Positions 8,493 to 13,896 of a stretch of DNA of 13,896 nt are shown one piece after another. Numbering within the stretch: position 1 is the first letter of the stretch; each line of letters opens with the position of its first letter. Made by a program: the position numbers and the translations under genes. The DNA comes from Trichomonas tenax (lineage: Eukaryota > Parabasalia > Trichomonadida > Trichomonadidae). The notes beneath the pieces were generated by a model. It ran no database searches, was not told where the DNA came from, and was given only the letters and a program-made list of their open reading frames with translations. The stretch spans positions 1 to 13,896 of the forward strand of contig JALKBU010001244.1 of the NCBI GenBank assembly GCA_023091735.1, written 5' to 3'.

Positions 8493-8579
8493 TCAGTATT
8501 CGGCGCTGTAGATACAGAACACAATGGACAAGAAAATGCTGTATCCAAAGATTGGAGCTATTTGCGCTTGAATATTCAT
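8493..8579 (-). CDS. OST4-like 28-residue membrane microprotein
   Basis: A minus-strand ATG at 8577-8579 opens 28 codons to TGA at 8493-8495. The product begins MNIQAQIAPIFGYSIFL and ends IVFCIYSAEY: a short polar head, one hydrophobic helix of about 18 residues, and a polar end. The pattern resembles OST4, the 36-37-residue oligosaccharyltransferase subunit (I-x-x-Q-L/I-A, then F/G, F-L-x-x-V-x-x-x-Y). OST4 stabilises the STT3 catalytic subunit and its OST3/6 partner in the ER membrane. The segment is richer in G and C than its flanks. A TAAA poly(A)-like signal follows the stop by a few nt. TCATT lies about 42 nt upstream of the ATG as a possible Inr. It is shorter than known OST4, so the assignment is a reasoned guess; a lineage-specific membrane peptide is the alternative. 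Confidence 0.5.
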   Translation of the reverse strand: MNIQAQIAPIFGYSIFLSIVFCIYSAEY

Positions 8580-9183
8580 TGTTTTGTTTAATTAAAGAAT
8601 ACCGACTTTAACATTATTCCAATGATAATCCCAGGCATCATAAATATAAACAATGATTCGTTGCTGAAATAAAAGTCATATATTTGCAAGAATTGATTTA
8701 TTTTGCTAGTTGAAGCTATTTAACTTGGCCATATCATAGCAATATAGTAGGAATCTTAAAAACATTTCTTATCCAATCATTTCCCCATATTGAATCATTT
8801 TCAATCGATCTTATACAACAAAAGGGTTGGATATTTAATAATAAAACTAATTTTTAACTTTGCGATCAGATTGGAAGATGAATTGGTTAACTTATCACAG
8901 ATTATCTATCGAATGTTCAATATCTTTAAAAATCTAACGACAATCGATAGTTTATGATCTAGGGCTAATTTTGAATAATGAAGTATAGTTCATTCTCAAC
9001 TTGCTTTATGCAGTAGAACAATCTTCGAAATTTTTGCAAAAAATATTTTTATCCAAATAGCCCAATTTTAATGCGAAATGTTAGCACATATGTTTTTAAG
9101 AATAAACATAACATTAAAAATCTGAACTAAATTGCGTGTCTACCCCTATCCTAATATCCAAGACCCTAAAAATTAAAATTTAA
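8580..9183. other. Divergent intergenic region
   Basis: This is AT-rich DNA between the divergent OST4-like and NUFIP1-like genes. I see no open frame of note, tRNA or repeat. TCATT on the minus strand at 8621-8625 may be the initiator of the microgene. Confidence 0.55.
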
Positions 9184-9714
9184 ATGGGAGAAAAACTGAA
9201 GAACTTCGACATTTACAATCCAATTTTGTCCACAGACATTGTGAAAGTCGCTCCTGTCATTCCTACCTATCAAGCACCAGAAATTGAGCAAAAAATGATT
9301 AAAAAAGCTAAAATTCCAAAAGCTAAGAAGAAAAAACAAGCCCAACCTGATCCAATTACGCCTAAAAGGATGGAAACGCAAGAAGAAATTAATGCTTGGA
9401 TTGCAGAAAGGAGAAAAAAATTTCCAACTCGTGTAAGAGTTGATGAAAAAGAACAAAACGAACTTGAAAGGAAGGAAAGAGGAGCATTGGACCTTTCAAA
9501 GCCAAGGAAAGCCGAAAAACTTGAATCTAAAAAACCAATCGAAATGTCATCAATAAATCCAATTGCAATTCCATCACTTCTCGAACTGCTCACTGAAGAT
9601 GAGCGAAGGAAAGATTATTCAAGAATCTTACAATGCTTTAGATATTTTGTCCAACATGATTTTCTTCAAAATCCACCAAACATACCGCAAACAAATAGCA
9701 ATCAAGTAGCATAA
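9184..9714 (+). CDS. NUFIP1/Rsa1-like snoRNP assembly protein
   Basis: The ATG at 9184 gives 176 residues. Residues 37-52 are a basic, nuclear-localisation-like stretch (KAKIPKAKKKKQ). Residues 64-90 read ETQEEINAWIAERRKKFPTR, matching the conserved NUFIP1 motif (E-T-x-E-x-I-x-x-W-x-x-E-R-R-K-x-F-P-T). Residues 130-161 (SLLELLTEDERRKDYSRILQ and following CFRYFVQHDFL) resemble the C-terminal helix of NUFIP1. In animals and yeast NUFIP1/Rsa1 bridges 15.5K/Snu13 to the R2TP chaperone during box C/D snoRNP assembly in the nucleus. This protein lacks the zinc finger and long flanks of human NUFIP1, leaving only the two conserved blocks. I see no convincing Inr. Family assignment is by motif recognition. 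Confidence 0.78.
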   Translation: MGEKLKNFDIYNPILSTDIVKVAPVIPTYQAPEIEQKMIKKAKIPKAKKKKQAQPDPITPKRMETQEEINAWIAERRKKFPTRVRVDEKEQNELERKERGALDLSKPRKAEKLESKKPIEMSSINPIAIPSLLELLTEDERRKDYSRILQCFRYFVQHDFLQNPPNIPQTNSNQVA

Positions 9715-10163
9715 CATACTCATTATCTTATATTGCATATAATTTATCGAACGTCAATTTTTCAGTTTATGATTCATAATTTAAGCAATGCGATTATGAT
9801 ATTCTTCACCAAAAAGACTGCGGTGGATATTTTCATGATTTTCAAAAGACTATATAGTTATATCAAAGATTTTGAATTAAGAATCGAGTTCTTGTAAGAA
9901 AATCTAACATCTATTACATAGAATTAGGTCCAAAACTAGTTTCAGTACATATGGAATTACATTGAACTCGTCAAACGCAAATACGAAGAATCGCATTTCG
10001 AATCTTCTGACAAATGATGGCATTTGACGAAATTTTTCTGTACCCGTCGTTTGAGCTTTTCTTGTGTATGTTTGAAAACCAGATTTTCATAATTTCGTTT
10101 CTTTTTCGAAATGAATGTAAAGGTGTCAGTTTTTAATTAAAGTCGAAAGCTGAGTTTTTTCTT
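9715..10163 (+). other. Intergenic region
   Basis: AT-rich, with no open frame I would support. A GTATGT at 10066-10071 resembles a trichomonad 5' splice site, but no matching ACTAACACACAG acceptor follows. TCAGTTTTT about 35 nt before the next ATG could be a weak initiator. Confidence 0.5.
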
Positions 10164-10856
10164 ATGGATTACACAATTTATAGGAATTGGTCAACAAACT
10201 GTTACGCAAGCTTTCATGATGGCAATTGCGATGTTCCAGTGTATCTAGCGACTCTTGGAATTGGTGTTTTATTATTGATTCCTTTTACATATGTTTTATC
10301 TGATAAAATCAGGGCCAATAGCATTTCTCAGAATAACTCATCTAATCCAATGCTTTGTTACTGCCTTGTTTTTATTGTTTTGAACATGAATTTAAATATT
10401 ATTGATTTTACTGGAGCAAATATTTTTCACGCAGCTTATCAAACAATGACAAAGAGGATTTTGACAAGCGTTAGATTCCTTACAAACTTCTCTATGTTTT
10501 GCTTCTTTATCACTATTGCTAAAGCTTTGTCAATGTTTGAAGGGAGAATATTCCATTATTTTTATATCCTTATGAGAGTTATTTATTATGTACTCACCTG
10601 CATATTTGGTCTATTAGTTATAAACATCTATGAAGTGTTTCCCAAATCAATGGATGAGTTCATAGTTAATGTGAGTGTTAACTTTTTTGACAAGAAGTTC
10701 GCTCACTTCATTATTTGCTTCAGTGTCATGGTCTTATTCCAATGTTTGGAAATTTCTAACATTAAGTATATTTTGCAACCTGTGCATCGTAAATATCTGA
10801 AGATTCTACTTTTTATTTTATGCATCAGTCAATTATTAATGATTTTAACAACATAG
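10164..10856 (+). CDS. Multi-pass membrane protein, copy 1, probably truncated
   Basis: The ATG at 10164 gives 230 residues. A short Cys-containing head (NCYASFHDGNCDV) precedes about six hydrophobic helices, near residues 26-45, 64-82, 103-122, 131-155, 178-195 and 211-229. I recognise no family. The frame ends at TAG 10854-10856, but the next codons stay open to about 11025 and encode another helix-like stretch (AIFPFIYIL, YPVGYSFFGII). Copy 2, 3' of here, has a sense codon (CCA) where this copy has TAG. The ancestral protein therefore probably had about seven helices and a longer C-terminus, and this is a truncated version. Whether the 230-residue form is still made cannot be told. Confidence 0.65.
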   Translation: MDYTIYRNWSTNCYASFHDGNCDVPVYLATLGIGVLLLIPFTYVLSDKIRANSISQNNSSNPMLCYCLVFIVLNMNLNIIDFTGANIFHAAYQTMTKRILTSVRFLTNFSMFCFFITIAKALSMFEGRIFHYFYILMRVIYYVLTCIFGLLVINIYEVFPKSMDEFIVNVSVNFFDKKFAHFIICFSVMVLFQCLEISNIKYILQPVHRKYLKILLFILCISQLLMILTT

Positions 10857-11540
10857 ATATTCCAGTCCAATTTCTTTAGTTCTAAGAAGATAATATTGGA
10901 TAAGAAAAAGTTAGCAATTTTTCCATTTATATACATACTAAGACAATATCCTGTTGGATATTCATTTTTTGGGATTATCATGAAACATTTCGTAAAATGT
11001 CAAAGAGGGTATTGACAAGCATTCGATTCCTAGCAAACTTCTCTATGCTTTGCTTGTTTCTTACAATAGCAAAAGCTTTATCAATTCTTGATGGAAGAAT
11101 CTTCAAATATTTTTATATCACTATGAGAGTTTTTTATTATGCAATGATCTTCATCTTCATCCTATTAGTTATAAACATTTATGAGGTGTTTCCAAAATCA
11201 ATTGATGGGTTGATTGTTTCTGTGAGTGTTATATTTTTTGATGTAAGATTTTCTCATTTCTTTATTTGCTTCAGTATCGTAGTTTTATTCCAATGTTTTG
11301 TGGCCTCTAACATTAAATATATTTTACAGCCTGCACACTGGAAATATTTGAAGATACTGCTTTTTTTGTGCTTAATTCAACTATCAATGATTTTAACTAC
11401 GCCATTTATGCATTCCAAGCAATTTAGTTCGAAATTCGTTACATAGGATAAGAAAAAATCAGCACTTTTCCCCTTTGTATATATTCAATCAATATCCTGT
11501 TGGATATTCGTTTTTAGGAATTATCATAAAATATCAAAAC
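10446..11540 (+). repeat. Tandem duplication, unit about 550 bp
   Basis: The ATG-containing segment at 10446 recurs at 10997 (offset 551). The post-stop segment GGATAAGAAAAA at 10898 recurs at 11446 (offset 548). Homology is continuous between and beyond them, including the shared AATATCCTGTTGGATATTC. The unit covers the last two thirds of the membrane gene plus its former C-terminal coding sequence. The encoded proteins are about 70% identical by eye over 135 residues, so the duplication is old. Confidence 0.88.
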
Positions 11541-11588
11541 CAAGTAATGTTGAAAAAAGTTTCCGAAGTAGAAGAAGAAATTTTATAA
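10982..11588 (+). pseudogene. Membrane protein gene, degraded tandem copy 2
   Basis: An ATG at 10997 opens 149 codons to TAG at 11444-11446, aligning with residues 95-230 of copy 1 (for example INIYEVFPKS, SNIKYILQP). The region encoding the first two helices is absent, because the duplication began inside the gene. At this copy's TAG, copy 1 has a sense codon (TTG). After the TAG the frame continues DKKKSALFPFVYI; a 2-nt deletion near 11486-11490 then shifts it, and the shifted frame runs on as QYPVGYSFLGIIIKYQ and EVEEEIL to TAA at 11586-11588. That TAA is probably the original end of the gene. The missing 5' part, nonsense codon and shift together make this a pseudogene. A short 149-residue product cannot be excluded. 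Confidence 0.8.
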
Positions 11589-11831
11589 CTGAAATAATCA
11601 TCATAATTTTGTTTTCCAATAGAATTGTGTAAAGATAGAATTAGTTTTTCAATATATATCTTGAATTCAGCCAAATGACATCTTTTGGATTGCCAATAGA
11701 CTGATATTACTTAGATGCAATTAAATGAGTTATTTTTCATAATCTGGATCAACAGAAATCTTCAATATTTTTCTTTAGAATTCATTGACAATTGCCATTA
11801 TTTTTTTTTCTGTCAAATGACATTTTGACAC
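11589..11831. other. AT-rich spacer at a possible insertion boundary
   Basis: No gene is seen. It lies between the last host-like relic and the phage-type fibre gene, so an edge of a mobile element could fall here. I find no terminal inverted repeat within the window. A small inverted pair, GTCAAA...TTTGAC, lies at about 11813-11830. Confidence 0.4.
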
Positions 11832-11838
11832 TCACATT
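11832..11838 (+). promoter_or_regulatory. Inr-like initiator of the tail-fibre gene
   Basis: TCACATTTTTT lies about 20 nt upstream of an ATG at 11858. It suggests the fibre gene was given, or always had, a trichomonad-type promoter and is read by the host nucleus. Confidence 0.5.
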
Positions 11839-11857
11839 TTTTACACTTTCTTTTCTA

Positions 11858-13493
11858 ATGATATCAAAACAATCTGAAAACTTTAACAACAACCAAAATA
11901 TTGAAGGAATATTATGAATCCAATGATAAATATCACCTTCATGTACAAAATTCGAACAAAATCGAAGTTTTCAATGCTTTTGAGAATTATTATATTGGAA
12001 ATTGCTATTTTACAAAATTAACTGGCTCTAGTGTTATATTTTTTACCAAACAAGTTGAAGGTACAGAAAGAAATAATGATTTAACTATTACATTCACAGT
12101 TGCTGAGTTGTTGCGACAGATATGTTTAATTAATGATAATCTTACATCTTTCACGAAATACCCTGATGATCACGACACTGAATTTTTAGAAGAAGAGCCA
12201 GAGCAGACAAATATAAAAGTGGGTAAAATATGTACTCAGGCAATAGATCTAAATGATAAAGACTTAATGACAGAATTAAATAATAAGGCAGATGTCAAAC
12301 ATGAACATCAAAACATCGAACGCTTAACGGTTCATGAAATTAAGGGATTTATGAAAGAAGGAAGAGAAGGTGAAACAATTAAAAATGAAGACGGATCAGA
12401 AACTATTATAGCACCGGAACCTCCCACATATGTTATTCCTGAATTCACTGACGGATTGCAGACAAATGGTATAATTATTAAAAACAATAATGAGATAATT
12501 GATGTTCAAAAGTCATTAAACAATAAAGCGGATAAAGTAATTACCGATACCTTAACTTCAAATTTAGCGGACGTCATGAATGCACTGAATGATAAAGCGT
12601 CAACATTAGATTTGACAGAAGCATTAAATAAAATTGATACTAAAGCAGATAAAACAGAAATTCAAAAAGTTAAAAACGATGTGCAAACAATTAATGACTC
12701 ATTACAAATTAAAGCTGACAAAACAGAAGTTCAAAAAGTTAATGATGAATTATCGTCAAGAATTGAACAAGGAATCATTGACGTTAAGAATAAATTAAAT
12801 GATAAAGCAGATAAAGAACATACACACGAAATAACAGATATTAATGGGTTAAACGAAAAATTAAATGAAATCGACACAGCAATAAACGCAAATGAAATTA
12901 AAGTTGATGATGTAATAATTAAACAGGTATTGGGAACAGATGCGCCTTCAACTAATCCTGAAACTAGTGTTTGGAATTTATTAAAAACATTCAATAGGGA
13001 AATAATGAATTTAAAGCATAATGTATTAAATTCTAAATATGAATTATTAATGACAATTTATCCTGTTGGTTCAATTTACACATCAATGAATAACGTAAAT
13101 CCTGCTCAAATATTTGGTTTCGGTGAATGGGAGCCAATAGTTGATCGTTTCTTATATTGCGCTAATTCATCAAGAGAAACGGGAGGAAGTAAAAAAATTA
13201 CAGTAAATAACTTACCGACACACAATCATTACTTTTCGGGTACAACATCAACGGCAGGAGATCATACTCATTTAATCAGTAATAGAGGTTATTACGGTTG
13301 CGGTAACGGAGGAAAAGAAACAATTTCACGTTATGATATTTCATCAGATCCCAGAGAATACAACACTGGTTTAATCATTGATCATGCAGGAAGTCACATT
13401 CATTCAGTTTACGGAAACACTGCCAACACTGGTTCAGGTACTGATTACATGCCTCCATACATTACTGTTTACGCGTGGTATAGGGTTTATTAA
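11858..13493 (+). CDS. Phage-type tail fibre with Gp10-like C-terminal domain
   Basis: The body is open from 11862 to TAA at 13493 (codon numbers count from 11901). The N-terminal 120 codons are unassigned. About 125-310 form a fibre shaft of repeats such as NDKADKEHTHEI and KADKTEIQKV, typical of trimeric phage tail fibres. A 23-residue repeat is visible at 12642 and 12711. Codons 387-530 match the phage baseplate Gp10/collar-like tip: YPVGSIYTS, GEWEPIVDRFL, GGSKKITVNNLPTHNH and the ending PYITVYAWYRVY. H-x-H pairs at 441-443, 455-457 and 499-501 resemble metal-binding sites of T4 fibre tips. The body lacks an ATG until 12267. A good ATG at 11858 with an Inr is in another frame, which meets the body near 11906 with a one-nucleotide offset. 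The gene is therefore frameshifted, mis-sequenced, or starts later. In a trichomonad this suggests a Maverick/Polinton-like or viral insertion. Confidence 0.8.
12642..12748 (+). repeat. 69-nt periodic repeat in the fibre shaft
   Basis: AAAGCAGATAAAACAGAAAT at 12642 recurs with few changes at 12711. It encodes KADKTE(I/V)QKV twice with a 23-codon period. The repeat reflects the shaft structure rather than a mobile element. Confidence 0.8.
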
Positions 13494-13495
13494 TA

Positions 13496-13612
13496 AAACA
13501 TTTTCCACTAAAATTATTTTTCAAATTTCTGAACTCATATATCCTAATCTTGACTTATAAAGTAACGATTTCAATCAAATTTAAACATTTTCCACTAAAA
13601 TTATTTTTCAAA
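13496..13612 (+). repeat. 30-nt perfect direct repeat, two copies
   Basis: 13496-13525 and 13583-13612 are identical (beginning AAACATTTTCCACTAAAATT), 87 nt apart. They flank the 3' UTR of the fibre gene. A local duplication in mobile DNA is the simplest reading. Confidence 0.9.
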
Positions 13613-13646
13613 ATTTCCTTACTCCAAATCCTTTCGCTTTCTTTTC

Positions 13647-13662
13647 TTAGTTAGTTAGTTAG
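13647..13662 (+). repeat. (TTAG)4 microsatellite
   Basis: Four perfect TTAG units lie in the convergent spacer. No function is implied. Confidence 0.85.
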
Positions 13663-13765
13663 TTTGTCATAAATTATTTTCAAAAACTGAATAAATTTTA
13701 TAAAGTCAGGAGTTTCAAAATTAATTTTAACGTTAATTTGTAAGCAATTCAAAAATAAATCATAA

Positions 13766-13896
13766 TTAATTATTGAATTCATCGATATAACTTTGTAAAC
13801 ACGAATAAAACGAACAATAAGGATTAAACGGTTTTATGTAATGACCAGCTCCATCGTCTCCGAATAAACGATACTGATTGTGAATATCAAGTTCTA
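13766..13896 (-). CDS. C-terminus of an unidentified protein (partial)
   Basis: On the minus strand one frame is open from the window edge for 42 codons to TAA at 13766-13768. It reads protein-like throughout: ELDIHNQYRLFGDDGAGHYI, then KPFNPYCSFYSCL and a YIDEF ending. The mix of aromatic, Cys and charged residues is unlike the AT-rich noise of the other frames, which close quickly. The 5' part lies outside the window. I do not recognise the family. It faces the tail-fibre gene tail to tail and may belong to the same inserted element. Confidence 0.6.
   Translation of the reverse strand, partial: ELDIHNQYRLFGDDGAGHYIKPFNPYCSFYSCLQSYIDEFNN

Larger units (their letters stand above)
13494..13765. 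other. Convergent spacer with direct repeats
   Basis: This separates the 3' ends of the fibre gene and the minus-strand gene at the edge. It contains a TAATAAA poly(A)-like signal right after the fibre stop, two copies of a 30-nt repeat, and a TTAG microsatellite. No coding sequence is evident. Confidence 0.6.

Noticed and set aside
9166..9593. Two minus-strand hydrophobic frames opposite the NUFIP1-like gene
   Set aside because: They are antisense of Lys/Glu-rich codons, which automatically read as Phe/Leu/Ser.
10066..10071. GTATGT as an intron donor before the membrane gene
   Set aside because: No matching acceptor motif lies downstream, and the ATG at 10164 needs no upstream exon.
11476..11483. 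TGTATATA after the stop of membrane copy 2, a perfect Pumilio site
   Set aside because: It falls in former coding sequence of a pseudogene and is a common AT-rich octamer; there is no evidence it acts as a 3' UTR element.
11589..11857. Terminal inverted repeat marking the edge of a Maverick-like element
   Set aside because: Only a 6-bp inverted pair is present. The long terminal repeats typical of these elements are not seen within the window.
12731..12994. Minus-strand 87-codon frame inside the fibre gene
   Set aside because: It is the antisense of the Lys/Asp/Asn-rich shaft repeats, with Ser/Leu/Phe composition expected of a shadow frame.
1..13896. tRNA, rRNA, CRISPR array, IS element or riboswitch
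   Set aside because: I looked for T-loop motifs, spaced repeats and transposase signatures on both strands and found none that hold up. These would also be unexpected, apart from tRNA, in a protist nuclear contig.

Overview
This window looks like nuclear DNA of a trichomonad protist (Parabasalia, Trichomonas/Tritrichomonas type). Five lines of evidence support this. The intergenic DNA is AT-rich and the genes are intronless. Several start codons have a trichomonad Inr-like TCAYTTTT-type element 10-30 nt upstream. The ubiquitin is divergent, with the kind of substitutions I associate with trichomonads. The gene content is plainly eukaryotic (EEVD-type HSP70, Pumilio, Rab, NUFIP1-like). The right end carries a phage-type tail-fibre gene, as expected of a large Maverick/Polinton-like or viral insertion. 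Genus and species cannot be fixed from the sequence alone.

Layout. 1-102 (+): last 33 codons of a cytosolic HSP70. 183-1538 (-): coiled-coil protein of unknown function. 2078-2311 (-): single-unit ubiquitin with a one-residue Phe tail. 2899-4119 (-): Pumilio/PUF protein with eight readable RNA-recognition repeats. 4779-5963 (+): TPR plus C-terminal J-domain co-chaperone, cut by one in-frame TGA. 6777-7386 (+): decayed C-terminal half of an MFS sugar transporter with a short duplicated piece. 7708-8295 (-): Rab GTPase. 8493-8579 (-): 28-residue membrane microprotein resembling OST4. 9184-9714 (+): small NUFIP1-like protein. 10164-11588 (+): a multi-membrane-span protein and a degraded tandem copy of its 3' part. 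11858-13493 (+): phage-like tail fibre with a Gp10-type C-terminal domain. 13766-13896 (-): C-terminus of an unidentified protein running off the edge.

The left two thirds hold ordinary housekeeping genes: protein folding and turnover (HSP70, ubiquitin, TPR-J), mRNA control (Pumilio), vesicle traffic (Rab), N-glycosylation (OST4-like) and snoRNP assembly (NUFIP1-like). They are not an operon: strands alternate and each gene appears to have its own promoter. Between and after them lie several decaying genes (TPR-J, transporter, duplicated membrane gene), and the right end passes into foreign-looking mobile DNA. The points most worth following are the OST4-like microgene, the reciprocal stop codons in the tandem membrane genes, the in-frame TGA of the TPR-J gene, and the phage-type fibre whose plausible ATG lies one nucleotide out of frame with its body.
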